A stretch of DNA of 64,000 bases from Selaginella moellendorffii (lineage: Eukaryota; Streptophyta; Lycopodiopsida; Selaginellales; Selaginellaceae). Each line of letters opens with the position of its first letter. Within the stretch, counting starts at the first letter, position 1. The notes below the pieces were generated by a model. The model saw nothing but the letters and a program-made list of their open reading frames with translations. It did no database searches and was not told the DNA's origin. This document shows, one piece after another, positions 43,214 to 55,826 of this stretch. The stretch is taken from the NCBI RefSeq assembly GCF_000143415.4, contig NW_003314323.1, forward strand, positions 686,499 to 750,498, read 5' to 3'. The position numbers and the translations under genes are program-made.

Positions 43214-45312
43214 ATGGGGCGATCAACGAGCTCCAAGGCCAGCAAAGACAATGACGGCGGCGAGAAGATTAGCATCACGGACCAAGTCCGGCTCTACGGC
43301 ATCTACATGTATGTGGATTTTGTTTTTGTTTTTCGCTTTCGTGTGGAGGGGATAATTTTTTCGAAGAAATCAATGAAGTGAAGAGCAGAAGGTTGCATTG
43401 GAAGATGCGAGAAAACTTATCGAGAAGCTCCAAAGGGACTTTAACCAGCTTCGACTGGAACGAGATATCATCCAACAAGAAGCTGTAAGTTCTCCTTTTC
43501 TTCCAAGGTTTGTGAATTTCTCATTGTTCTGCTCTTCGTTCTAGTTTGCGTCCACGGAGTTTTACGAGCATGATATAAAGCAGAAGAAAGAACTAATCCA
43601 GGAGTTGGAAACTAAGCTAGAAAATGTAAGCGTTCTAAAGCTGTTTCATGATCGGTATCTTCTCGTTTCTTTTGCAGAAAGAGAACGAGAATGTATCCAT
43701 AAAGAAGCAGTGGCAAGACGAGCTCGCGGCTACTCTTACTGCTGCCAAGATGGAGAAGGCCGAGCTCATCAATCACATTGGCAAGATCGAAAAAGAGCTC
43801 TACACCTTGCAGCACTTTTCGGAGAAAAAGGTAGATTATGGCTTTCATTTCGGAATATCTGACTTTGCAAGTTTTGGATTTCAGGCACAACTTGAAGCCA
43901 AGCTTGCCGCCGCAGATGCCGAGAATGTCCAGCTCGTAGAGAAGCACGGCAACGAGTTAGCGGAGCTCGAAAGAAAATACATAGAGCAAGTAAGTATCGG
44001 CTACCACCGTCGTCATAAACTCCTTGCCTTTTCCAGGGAATCAACATGAAAAAAGACTTTGAGAAGAGCCTGGATGAAATCCACAGGAAGCTAAACTCCG
44101 AGATCGAGGACCGCGTCGGGCAACGAGTGAGAGACATCCTTGCCGAGGTACGTGATTTGTTTTTCCGGAGGAAGTACAAAGAGTTTTGTGTATGAAGGTG
44201 GCAGAATGAACGACTTGGCAACGAAATCCGGATGCACGTCGAGATAACCGGCAATCTCCAGAGGGAAATTGATATCATCCAGGCGGATGCCGCTGGAGTG
44301 ACACGAGACATCGATTTGCTGCGGGAGGCCGACGGGCTTCATATGCAAAGGAGCAGCACACAGGCCCGAGTTATCGCCGAAAGCAACTCAAGAGTACACG
44401 CCATTATCACTAAGATCCTCTCCTTCGTTCTTACAGCTTTTATTCCAGCTAGTGAGGCTCGAGCAAAGCATTGGCAATGTCGTTCGTCAGTATGGATCCG
44501 AGAGACGCGCCTTGGAGGACGAGCATCTCAAAAGCATCGCGGACTTCCAGCTTGAGAAACAGGCAAGAGAAACCTCTCATCGTTCTCGCGTTTCTCACAA
44601 AAGTTTTTGCTTGATCTCGCAGACAATGCGGCGGATCCTCCAGACGAAAGCCAAGGAGCTCCGGCGCGTGAGGCAGCTCGCCCAGCAAGTCCTCCGCGAG
44701 CGCGGCGAGGTGGAGTCGTTCCTCATCGAGTCGCTCCACACGGTGGTGGAGGAGATCAAAAAGTCCAAGAAGCAGCAAACGCCGCCAATCCTCACCAAAG
44801 CCATGCTGCGCGCGTGCAGCGAGCAGAAGAAACCCGACGCCTCCTCCAAGCCGGCCACGTCCTCGTCGCCGCCATCGCCAAGCTCGCAAAAGTCGTCCTC
44901 GGCCCGGTCAGCGCAGTCGGCAAAGTCGGCGCAGTCAGCGAAGTCAGCGCAGTCGGCCAAGTCAGCGCACTCGGTTGACTCCGCCGCCGCCAAGCCCAAG
45001 CCCAACCGCGCGGTCAACAAGCTGGTCAAGTCGAAGTCGCAGCTGGAGGGGGAGACGCAGCTGGACGTGATGGGGCAGATGGAGGAGGTGCCGGTGCGGC
45101 TGGAGGCGGCGGTGGACGTGTCGCAGCTCAGCTGGGGCGACAAGGAGAAGGTCCTGCGCTACCTGTTTGCCAAGATCAACAGCGCGCACCAGATCCCCGG
45201 CAGCGTCGTCATGAGCCAGGCGCGCTACCCCGAGCTCTTCGACGACGACGACGACGCCGAGGAGCAGCACCTGTTTGGATCCGTCAGCGACGCGGGCAGG
45301 GTCCTCGTTTGA
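43214..45312 (+). CDS. Coiled-coil protein of the BBOF1/CCDC176 type (DUF4515), ciliary
   Basis: Nine or so exons give a protein of about 560 residues, almost all coiled coil: ISITDQVRLYGIYI, EEQKVALEDARKLIEKLQRD, FASTEFYEHDIKQKKELIQE, LINHIGKIEKELYTLQ and RMHVEITGNLQREIDIIQAD. A Ser/Ala/Lys low-complexity tract of repeated SAQSAK lies at about 44896-44975. The C-terminus has LSWGDKEKVLRYLFAKINSA, like the LTWEQKExVLRxLFAKMN end of animal BBOF1. BBOF1 sits on motile cilia and basal bodies. A plant with flagellate sperm would need it. The start at 43214 (MGRSTSSK) and a first intron with a GAAG acceptor were needed to keep the frame. Confidence 0.7.
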
Positions 45313-46191
45313 AACAATGCGGAGCTTGGAAATTAGGGTTGTGTCCGTATCAGTTTCGTATAATGAGGAATAGAACGTTCAAGAGTAGCACGTTAGTCAT
45401 GCTCAACACGCTTGTGAATGAACGGCAGATGGAAAGCACCCTTGGTTGACCAGAGCAAAAGCAGCACCTATTCATGTGATCGAAAAAGATGGCATTGACG
45501 TTCTTCTGTCCAGGAGCGAGAGAAAGGAAAAGCACTTTTGTGCTGGCTCGTCTCTCCGCTACCAATCCATGTTTATTTCTCCCGCTCCAAACAATTTTGG
45601 TGCCAGCGGCAGCCAGGAGGAATTTAATGGCGCTCGCATCGGATCGATACTTTCGTCTCCACCAGCAACAGTCTTTCAATGTCCCTGCTGCTCTGGTCCC
45701 TGCAAGTGCAAGCCATACCATATTCATCCAAAGAGATCTCGTCGCTCTTTTCCTTGTCTCTGATCGCGATTTTTTTAAGGCTGCTGCTGCTGCCACATTT
45801 CGTGATGATCGAGCAGCAGCCTCCACGACTGCTGTTGATCTGGCTGGCCCGATTCAGTAGCTATAATCTGGTGGGAGAGCTTTAACTCGCGACCAACACA
45901 TCTTTCTTAGTCACAAAACCATTCACAATATACCACTCCTCTGTACACGCAGCGCTAAAATGCTGCTGCGTTTCTTGGCTTTTCCTTCGTCAGGGCTCCT
46001 GGAAAAATCGAGGCTTTGATCGATCAGAGCCAAAAAGCGAAACGATGTCACACCTTGCGAGTTGCACAGCGTCCAGTTGGCAAGCTTTCCACTCAGTTCT
46101 TCACGGGATGATAGACAAGCTTGGACGATTCCAAAGGCGACTTTCGTCGGGGCTGGACGGCACACCTTACGGCCTTGAACACGAACATTTG
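45313..46191. other. Intergenic, nothing recognised
   Basis: It should carry the 3' ends of two convergent genes. Several open frames exist on both strands, but none has family signatures or acceptable splice structure. GCTGCTGCTGCTGCC at about 45780 is a short trinucleotide run. Confidence 0.4.
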
Positions 46192-47823
46192 CTACAAAAC
46201 CAAGCCATTAGCCACAGTTGCAAAACCAAAGACGTTTGTTACCAGGAGCCTCGAGCTTCTCCGTATTCGCGTCACCACCCACCTCCTCTGCCCGGACGAG
46301 CTAGCGCTTCGCATCAATCGAAACCGAGATGGAGCGAGCCTCGGCGACGCACAGCCGCAGGACATTGCTCCTCCAGCCGCAGCTGACTCCTCAAAACCCA
46401 AAGCCCTATCTTGATCGATCTCACCGGAGCCGAGCTTGAGCACCTTGTCCGATTCAACATCGCCCTCCTCGTCCGCGCGCTGGAGCAACACAATTTGCCC
46501 GCTGCTTGGCACCGAGGCCGACTCATCCTTGGCGCTCTCCGAACCTTCAATGCTGTGGAAGTACGCAGCGAGCGTCGGAGCCCACATCTCCACATCCTGG
46601 CTACCACGGAACTTCTCGCGCTTGGATCGCAGCCAATCGGGATGGAGAATTCTCTCGATCGATCGGGTAATAGAGACCTTAACGCTGCTACGGCCACCCT
46701 TGAAACAATCCTCTATCACCGCTGCTGGATTCGCCACACTGGTAGTAGTCCCCGACTCGGCGTCCGAGACCACCGCCGAGTCGGAGATGGTGTCCGAGGA
46801 TGAAGCGCTGCACGACGCGCTGCTCTGGTCGGGGCCGCACAGTATGCTCGTCGGAGAGCTTGGGTCGACCGTCTTACCGTCGGCGGTACCGTGTTGGACG
46901 GCTGGAGAGCTCGAGTTACCGTCCGCGGCAAGCGAGACCGCTGCTAACAGCAATCCTTGCCTGTGATTGACGGACTGCGCTCGGCGCTGGGAGAAGTTCG
47001 AGGAGATCGCGGATTTGTGGAGAGTGGCGCTGCGGCTGAGACGAGGAGGGAGCTGGAGGGTTGGATCCGGCTTCTCCAACGAGGGCTTGGGCTTGCCTGG
47101 CGCTTCCTCCCACTTGAATGGCACCGAAGCCGAGCACTTGAAAGACGATTCCCCCTGTTCCTCCCGAGCTGCCGCTCGATTGGCAAGGAGAAATTTCGGA
47201 CCCGGAGAACCGACGAGATCGTAGCGGCGGGAATCGAAGCTCTGGGAGCGCTGATCGTCGATGTTGAGATTGCTGTGGTGGCGGCTGGAGGGATTTCCAG
47301 CTGCTGCCAGGTCCTTGAGCTGCGAGATGGAGCAATCGGAGGCGACGAGAGGGAGGTAGCTGTCGTCGCGGCTGCACAGGAGCTTCATCCTGGAGGAGAG
47401 AGCGTGAAGATTATCGTCGAGCGACAGCGCTCGCATTTTCCTCGTCACGACGAATCCCAGCTTCTTGCAAGCATCGCCGGCGGCATTCACATTCTTCTCG
47501 CCGCACAGTCGCGGCAATGCGAGACCACTCCACGACGAAGATCGCCGCTTCTTGCCCGGGATTTGTTCCTCCTCCCCCTCTTTCACAGCAGCGTGGCGGC
47601 AATCCTGGGAAAAAGAAGCGAGATTCTCAGCGGAGGAGGCATCAGTGGACACGAGAAGCGCCGAAATCTCTGAATCCTCGCAAATCCTCCCCCGATCGTC
47701 GAAAACCTGGCAGCACGCAACACCGCTTATCGAATCCTGCGCTTCTTGATCGCAACGCTCGCATTCCCGATCACGAAACGGCTGCGTCACTCGCCTCCGC
47801 CTACTCCGTACCGTCGAGGCCAT
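46192..47823 (-). CDS. DUF688 family protein
   Basis: A single exon of 543 codons. The diagnostic motif SVPFKWEEAPGKPKPS is present about one third into the protein (near 47105-47150); this W-E-x-x-P-G-K-P block defines the plant DUF688 family. The protein is basic and Ser-rich, with a conserved C-terminal stretch SRFRLMRSASSSGQRRWVVT. No membrane segment or enzyme motif is visible. Family members are hypothetical, often nuclear or membrane-linked. Function unknown. Confidence 0.8.
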   Translation of the reverse strand: MASTVRSRRRRVTQPFRDRECERCDQEAQDSISGVACCQVFDDRGRICEDSEISALLVSTDASSAENLASFSQDCRHAAVKEGEEEQIPGKKRRSSSWSGLALPRLCGEKNVNAAGDACKKLGFVVTRKMRALSLDDNLHALSSRMKLLCSRDDSYLPLVASDCSISQLKDLAAAGNPSSRHHSNLNIDDQRSQSFDSRRYDLVGSPGPKFLLANRAAAREEQGESSFKCSASVPFKWEEAPGKPKPSLEKPDPTLQLPPRLSRSATLHKSAISSNFSQRRAQSVNHRQGLLLAAVSLAADGNSSSPAVQHGTADGKTVDPSSPTSILCGPDQSSASCSASSSDTISDSAVVSDAESGTTTSVANPAAVIEDCFKGGRSSVKVSITRSIERILHPDWLRSKREKFRGSQDVEMWAPTLAAYFHSIEGSESAKDESASVPSSGQIVLLQRADEEGDVESDKVLKLGSGEIDQDRALGFEESAAAGGAMSCGCASPRLAPSRFRLMRSASSSGQRRWVVTRIRRSSRLLVTNVFGFATVANGLVL

Positions 47824-48747
47824 CGATAAGCCAAAAACAAAGGAACAAAAGAACCCTATTCCGCCATAGCCACCACGATCACGTAAAAGGTTAAAATTTT
47901 GAAAATTTTGAAAACTTTTACGAATTACGGCGCGCGTGTAATGCCGGTCAAACAGTTTACCGCCCAGCGAATGGGGTGGCGCCAGATGGCGAGATTTGTC
48001 TTCTAACTTAACTAGTAACGGCGAAATTTGCCGCCGTCACAAACAGTCTTTAATGCGCGCCGACGGAATCTGAGTGTGAGGAACAGAATATGCGTAGCAG
48101 TGTGACCGTTAGGGCTTTAATACTTCACCGACGTGGGAAGTGATTCATTACTATGGAACGGAAGAATTCCATCCATCATCAGAAAACTATAGAAGTTCTA
48201 GTAAGAAATTTCATGGAAACCTGTGATTTGCCAACTCAATCGAATCATCGAATCAAAGGAGAAAAGTCTGACCAAAAATCGCGACTTTGGTGAGTTTGTT
48301 TGTATACAATGAAGAGAGAACCGAAAATTCGAACTCCACATCGATCCTGAAAGGCATATCACCAGTTCCAGCCCGCTCTTAAAGGCAACTCCTTTGTACC
48401 TTTCCAAGCCGGTGTTAGCGCATCGCTACGAGTAGCTTTGCAACGATTTCAAAAGCATGAAATGGATGGTCCGCAAAGCAAAAGCCAGCGATTGCGAGTA
48501 GAACACCTGGAAAGATTGTGATCCATAGTTAGTTGATCAACTTCGGCGAGAACTGGAAGAAATTGATCACTTCCAAAAAACTAAGAAAAACTTTCCATTC
48601 ACCTGTGAAAAGCTCTCTGGAAAATTATCCTCAATGCCGTAGCCTCTCAAAGTTCCCTCGATCTCCATGGGTCCAGTTACTTCTACAAAACCATCGCTCG
48701 CGTTAGAATCAAAGCTCTCGAAATGCTTACCGCCATCGTCCTCGGTT
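47824..48747. other. Intergenic, no gene; one dispersed hairpin
   Basis: ATTTCAAAAGCATGAAAT at 48446-48463 is an imperfect palindrome also found at 55750-55767. Near 47890 a short AT-rich repeat (AAAATTTTGAAAATTTTGAA) lies just upstream of the DUF688 gene. No RNA gene was recognised. Confidence 0.4.
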
Positions 48748-51126
48748 TTACTTCTCGATCAAGCTCTGGCCGGGAGGCTTCTTCAATCCCATCTCCTTCA
48801 TGCTCAGCTGGACCTCCAGCGCCTCCTGCGGCAATCCAGCCGCCGTGAAGATACTCGACAGCAGCGAGTACAGCGAAGTGTTCTCCGGATCCAGCTCTTT
48901 CACCCTCCTCGCCGCTCGCTTCGCAGTATCAGCATCCGAGTGTGTCTTACACGATCCAAGCACCGTCAGCCAGGCCACCGAGTCCGGCTGATACGGCATG
49001 GATTCTACCAGCGCTTCCGCGTCTCGCAGCCTCCCGCTTCGTCCCAGAAGATCCACCATGCAGAGGAAATGCTCGCGGATAGGAACCACTTCGTGCTCGC
49101 TCTGCATCTCCAGGAAGCACTCCACGCCTCTGGCGAGCAAACCGGCGTGGCTGCAGCCCACCAAGATGCTCGTGAAGGTGATCTCGTTGGGCCTGATGCC
49201 GTGGAGCACCATCTCCAGGTACAAGTCGAGCACTTGATCAGCATGGCCCTGTTGAGCGTAGGCGGACGTCATTGCAGTCCACGAGAGAACGTCCCTCTGT
49301 CCCATGTCCTCGAACATACTTCTCGCCGTCTCGAGCCTCCCACACCTCCCGTACATGTTAACCAGCGCCGTCTGGACCATCAAGCTCGACCGGAAGCTCT
49401 GGTTCTTGAGCACCCGGCTGTGGATCTCCCGGCCTAGCTGGAGAGAGCCAGATATCGCACAGGCACTCAAACTGCTGGCGATGGTCACCTCGTCCGGAAG
49501 CACCCCCTGGCTCGTCATAGTCTGGTATAAGTCGAGGGCCTCCCTTCCGAGTCCGTGCTGAGCATAAGCTCCGATCATCGCGTTCCAGGACACCAAGTCC
49601 TTGCGACCCGATGCCTCAAAAGCCGATTTTGCGAGCTCCAAGCTCCCACACTTGGCATACATCGTCACCAGCGCGTTCTGGACGGCCACATTCGAGGCCA
49701 GCTCGCTGTTCTCGACGTGTCCGTGAATTTTCATCCCTGCTTCCAGATCACCCGACGAGGAGCACGCCGCTAGAACGTTTGAGAAAGTATACTCGTTCGG
49801 CCGGGTCCCCTCGGCCACCATCTGGTCGTAGAGCTCCAACGCTTCTTGGGTATGCCCGGCTTGGGCATAAGCAGATATCATCGCCGTCCAGCAGTAGACG
49901 TTTCTCTTCTGCCGGACCCTGTTAAACACCGCCCTCGCAGCGTCCAGCTCTCCACACTTTGCGTACATGGTGAGAAGCGCGGTGTGGACGACAAGCGACT
50001 GGAATCCACACTCGAACACCCGCGAGTGGATTGCTTTGCCTTCCTTGAGAGCCCCCAAGCTCGCGCATGCCCCGAGAGCAGTCACGTAAGTCACACCGTC
50101 GGCATGGACGCCTTCGTGGTCCATTCTACCGTAGAGATCCAGCGCTTCTCTGTAGTGACACGTCTGGACGTAAGCCGTCATGAGCGAAGTCCAGCAAACG
50201 ACGTGTTTGTTCTGGATCTTCTCGAAAGCTTGCCTCGCGGAGCTCACGTCTCCACACCTCGCGTACATGTTGATCAGAGCGCTTCCCACAAAGTCCGACT
50301 CCATGTTGCTGCTCACGATCCTTGCATGGATCGCTTTCCCGTCGACCAGTTTCGTGCAAGCCAGAAGAGCGCTGGTGAAAGTTATCGAGTCGGGCTGGAT
50401 TCCATCGGCGTCCATCTGCTGGTAGAGATCCAGTGCCTCGTCGCAAAACCCATTGTTGGCGTAGGAAGAGATCATCGAAGTCCACGAGACAGCGTCCCTG
50501 TTCTTGATCCCATCAAAAACCTTTCGTGCCTCTTCCACGCTGCCACACTTTCCATACATGTTTACCAGCGCGTTCTGGAGAGAGAGATTGTCTCTGATGA
50601 TCTGTGGTGCCTCGATGATGCTGGCATGGATCTCTCGAGCCTCACGGAGACTTCCCACCGCCGAGCAAGAGCCCAGAACGATGAAGTACGTGATCTTGTC
50701 CGGCTCCGGCCCTTCCTCGCACATCCTGTGATACAACTCCAGTGCCCGGTTCCACAGCCCGTTCTTCCCGTAAGCGCTGAGCATCTGGTTGTAGCAAGCC
50801 ACCGCCTTGATGCTTGCGAAATTCTGGAACGCGGCCCTGGCGAGGTGGATTTCTCCACAATTTCCATACATCTGGATGAGGAGATTGCCCAGGAACTGGT
50901 TCCGGCCATGGCCGGTGCGGAGGAGATGGCGATGGACGAGCTTACCTTCTGCCAGGGAACCCAGTCGCCCGCATTGCTGGAGGAGCTCGTCGTAGAGCTC
51001 GACGTAGCCGTGGCGCCGCTGATCGAGCTGCTCTAGGGCGTCGCTCACGGAGATCCTCGCCACCGGCGCCTTCTTCTTGAGATTGAAGACGAGCTTCCTC
51101 GAGACGAAGCTCGCCTTCCTCAGCAT
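48748..51126 (-). CDS. PLS-class pentatricopeptide repeat protein, E-type end, no DYW
   Basis: One 792-codon exon. The N-terminus MLRKASFVSRKLVFNLKKKA is a likely mitochondrial presequence. About sixteen or more repeats with clean P, L and S motifs follow, for example NALVNMYGKCGSVEEARKVF, DAVSWTSMISSYANNGFCDE, GIQPDSITFTSALLACT and WTAMISAYAQAGHTQEALEL. The E-region has TSILVGCSHAGLLARGVECF, DLLGRSGRLRDAEALVESMP and LYSLLSSIFTAAGLPQEALE, ending GLKKPPGQSLIEK just where a DYW domain could begin. Linkers are of normal length (GREIHSRV type), unlike the PPR gene at 19504-22491. A C-to-U editing factor that relies on a separate deaminase is possible. Confidence 0.93.
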   Translation of the reverse strand: MLRKASFVSRKLVFNLKKKAPVARISVSDALEQLDQRRHGYVELYDELLQQCGRLGSLAEGKLVHRHLLRTGHGRNQFLGNLLIQMYGNCGEIHLARAAFQNFASIKAVACYNQMLSAYGKNGLWNRALELYHRMCEEGPEPDKITYFIVLGSCSAVGSLREAREIHASIIEAPQIIRDNLSLQNALVNMYGKCGSVEEARKVFDGIKNRDAVSWTSMISSYANNGFCDEALDLYQQMDADGIQPDSITFTSALLACTKLVDGKAIHARIVSSNMESDFVGSALINMYARCGDVSSARQAFEKIQNKHVVCWTSLMTAYVQTCHYREALDLYGRMDHEGVHADGVTYVTALGACASLGALKEGKAIHSRVFECGFQSLVVHTALLTMYAKCGELDAARAVFNRVRQKRNVYCWTAMISAYAQAGHTQEALELYDQMVAEGTRPNEYTFSNVLAACSSSGDLEAGMKIHGHVENSELASNVAVQNALVTMYAKCGSLELAKSAFEASGRKDLVSWNAMIGAYAQHGLGREALDLYQTMTSQGVLPDEVTIASSLSACAISGSLQLGREIHSRVLKNQSFRSSLMVQTALVNMYGRCGRLETARSMFEDMGQRDVLSWTAMTSAYAQQGHADQVLDLYLEMVLHGIRPNEITFTSILVGCSHAGLLARGVECFLEMQSEHEVVPIREHFLCMVDLLGRSGRLRDAEALVESMPYQPDSVAWLTVLGSCKTHSDADTAKRAARRVKELDPENTSLYSLLSSIFTAAGLPQEALEVQLSMKEMGLKKPPGQSLIEK

Positions 51127-51313
51127 CCCACAGCATTTTGCGATGCCCTAGAAAGAAGTGCTGACTCAGCCCTAGGAAGTGACGCGGCAAAATCAAATTC
51201 ACCGCCAGCTTGGCGCAATTGTGGCCGCTGGTTTGGAGCTCTCCCCGCCGTTGGATATATAGGGCATCGGCATGAAATACTTTTTGTGTGTCGCATCGAG
51301 GAACAGAGCAGCG

Positions 51314-52882
<1,569 letters not shown>

Positions 52883-55679
52883 GATACCTTTGATTTATAA
52901 CAAATGAGGCCACTCCATATGGAGCTTAATGACAAACTCCAAGCCAGCCTAGATGTGGACAACTTCCTGCTACTATACCTAATGGGACTATTTCTTATGC
53001 AATGATATTTTTCTATAAAAGAAGCCTGATCTATAGATAGTTACAGTTAACTTATTTTTAAGAAATAAATCTCTTTTATAATGAGAAGAATGTGCATATC
53101 ATATGTACTATGAAAATTTTAATAGTTAACTATTTTTCAAAAAACTCTTTTAAGATTAAATGTAACATTTGTTAAAATTTTAGCAAATTATACAAACTTT
53201 AACTCCAGGAAAATTGTCATATTTTATTTTAATAACAATTTTAAAAGTAAAAAATATTACAAGTTGTATTTAATATCTTAACTTAAAATAAATAGATTCA
53301 ATTCTTTTTTCAAAGTTATTTTTGAACATTTAAAGAATTAAAGTATTAAATTCTAAAAGTGACAATTTATATAGTAAATAGTTTAGTGGGAAAAATAAAT
53401 TTTGTTAAAAAAGATGGTTTTGGTTAGTCTCAACTGGAACTTATTTAGTTAAACTAGTTATAAAAATATTAAATCAATAGTTATATAAATAAAAAATAAA
53501 AATTATCACTCTATATTATATGTATTTAAATTATTAATTTTTGGATTATATTAGGTAAATTTATAAGGACGAAAACCTTATAATCAAGAATGGGGTAAAG
53601 TTCATCGCAGTGAAACTATATTATAGAGAGTTTAAGTATGTGGAGCCAACTACCTAACATATTTCTTTAAATTAATAAGAATTATAAAATTATTTATAAA
53701 TACAAGCTAACCAAGTAGCATATATCTATTTTATTTTGTTATTAATAAGTTTGTATTATAAACTTAGAAAGAAAAATCTTAAATATGTTATGTTGATAAT
53801 TTAAATATACAATTTTATTGATAATATATAATTTATAATAAATATAATGTTGGTATTAATATGTACTATATTAATGTCTAAATAATAAAAAAATTTGGAT
53901 AATAAAAAAATTATTATTATTATATTAAATGAACAATATAACTTAATTTATTAGATTGTGTAAACTCTTGAGTTTATATTTTCTGGGAAAGTATAGAAAT
54001 CCTTGACACGTGGATACATGCCTCACATCTTTAACAGTAATTTGTAAATAGGGAAAACCCTTCTATTTCATTACTACATAGAATAATTTAAAATTGTATA
54101 AATAAATAAATATATATATATATATAAAATTTAAAGTTAAAAATAATTCGAATCAAATAATAATTACTTTATAAATGAAATAATAAAATTTAAAAATAGA
54201 TTTATTTACTTATATCACTACTTCTTCTTCTCAATCCAATTTCTTTTAAATATTTATTATCTTAATTTGCATATTATAAATTTATTAATATGACTTTTTT
54301 TTAATGCAAAACTGATTTATTTACTTTAGATAATCTAAATTTGGTAATATTTCAAATCAACCCCATATATTCAAAATATCCTCAAAAAGCATTTAACAAC
54401 TTTCTAAGTTTTCCATATGCCCACATCCACAGCAATGTAATAAACAACATAAGTAGTAACAATGGAAATAAAGGTATAGGAAAAGCATTGATTATCCCTA
54501 GGCTGGTGCTAAAGCTAATGCTCAGCACAGTGCCAAAGATGGTGCTAATGGTGCCAAAGCTGGATAAAATTCTGGAAGTAGTGCTAAATGAAGCTTTAAA
54601 GGTACTATTGGAGCTGATGCCAAAATTGTTGAACATAGTGCAAAAGATGGTGCTATTGAATGTGGAGACTCTGGTGTTGGAGATGGTGCTAGACACTGTG
54701 TTGAAAGTGGTGCTAAATGTTATCATTTTGTATAATAACTATATTGAAAATTTATCTTAAAAGAGATATATGATATAAAAAATTAAGTAAAAAATTTGAA
54801 AATCTATTACTTATAAATTCATTTAAAAAATACAATATAAAATAGTGGATTGGTTTTAATAATAATTCACCACAAAATAATGAAAAAAACTTTCCTTTTC
54901 AAAATTAAAATGTATTTATACTGGGAAAACTTTTCTAGTGAACAAGAGTCTTCATGAGTATGTTGACATTTCAGTAATGTTGATAGCATTTTAATAATTA
55001 AAACCATTTGATAATTGCATTGCCTAGTGTGTGATATTAAGGCATTCATTTATGCATTGATATGCTCTATGTGAACTTCAGCATTTCAACATAGGTGGCC
55101 ATCAAAGTGGCCTAGTATGGGCTGTTTGAGACAACTAGCCTTTCTATTGTTCTCCACCATGTTGAAATGGATTAAATTGGGAATGCTATAGCTACTGCTT
55201 TGTCAAAACTTTGTGAGGCTTGTACCAAATGTAGTTCTACATTTGTTAAAGGTTTATTCCAACAGAAGTTAATGTTAAGCATGTGATGAATTTAGCCATA
55301 TATATCAACAATTCCATCTCCTAGATGGAGGCCTCCACACCAAACATAATGGTAATCACAGGCTGAATTCCATTAGAGGGACTAGAGTGGGTTCATTTAG
55401 TTAGTATGTATTCTTAATCAACAACTCCAAATTGAAGCTTTACTAAGTTGATGACAATAGCATGACAAAAGACGCCGATGCTCTCGTCTTCGAACCAAGA
55501 AGGCTTGTAGCAAAATGAAAGTAATTCGTGATTAAAAACATATCAAGGTGCAGTTTATTTGTTTGTACACAATTCTGCAAAGTAAGCAAAAAAGGGAGAG
55601 CATTAGGAAACTTCACTTCACAAGTAAAAGGCCATACCAAGAGTTCCTTCAAGCCTTCACAGGTTTGGATACCTTTGAT
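52883..55679. mobile_element. AT-rich island bracketed by a 12-bp direct repeat, probably an insertion
   Basis: From about 52895 to 55440 the sequence is mostly A and T (whole lines have few G or C), in sharp contrast to the flanks. GATACCTTTGAT occurs at 52883-52894 and again at 55668-55679. Homopolymer-like tracts and TATATATATATATA (about 54112-54126) abound. No transposase, reverse transcriptase or terminal inverted repeats were recognised. Candidates are a non-autonomous transposon, a filler insertion or foreign DNA. The last 300 bp before the second repeat are less AT-rich. Confidence 0.5.
54470..54725 (+). repeat. Degenerate tandem GGTGCTAAA-type repeat inside the AT-rich island
   Basis: Units such as GGTGCTAAAGCTAATGCT, GCCAAAGATGGTGCTAATGG, GTGCAAAAGATGGTGCTATT and GAAAGTGGTGCTAAATG recur every 15-35 bp. 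In one frame they read GAKANAQHSAKDGANGAKAG before a stop; in another they form a 139-codon Leu/Val-rich open frame (54341-54760). It looks like a decayed Gly-Ala-Lys-Asp repeat coding region, not a working gene. Confidence 0.4.
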
Positions 55680-55826
55680 ATGAAACTACAGCCAATAAAT
55701 CTACACTGTGCTGAGTAATAGCTATTCTCCCCACCCCACCTTTGCAGCAATTTCAAAAGCATGAAATTGAAGTTGCTAGAGCTCTCCCATCCAGTCCCAC
55801 TTTGGCTTCGCTGCCCAAAAGCTCTT

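Noticed and set aside
45350-45870. Genes on either strand downstream of the BBOF1-like gene
   Set aside because: Open frames exist but show no family motif or splice-consistent extension.
46957-47673. Plus-strand open frame opposite the DUF688 gene
   Set aside because: It is a shadow; the diagnostic WEEAPGKPK motif is on the minus strand.
49846-51036. Long plus-strand open frame opposite the second PLS PPR gene
   Set aside because: It is an antisense shadow of repeated PPR codons, with repeated low-complexity peptides and no known domain.
54341-54760. A real 139-residue protein gene
   Set aside because: Leu/Val/Met monotony follows from base composition and the short DNA repeat; other frames look as protein-like.
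52883-55679. Organelle DNA insertion (NUPT/NUMT)
   Set aside because: No plastid or mitochondrial gene was recognised, and organelle genomes of the suspected lineage are GC-rich, the opposite of this island.
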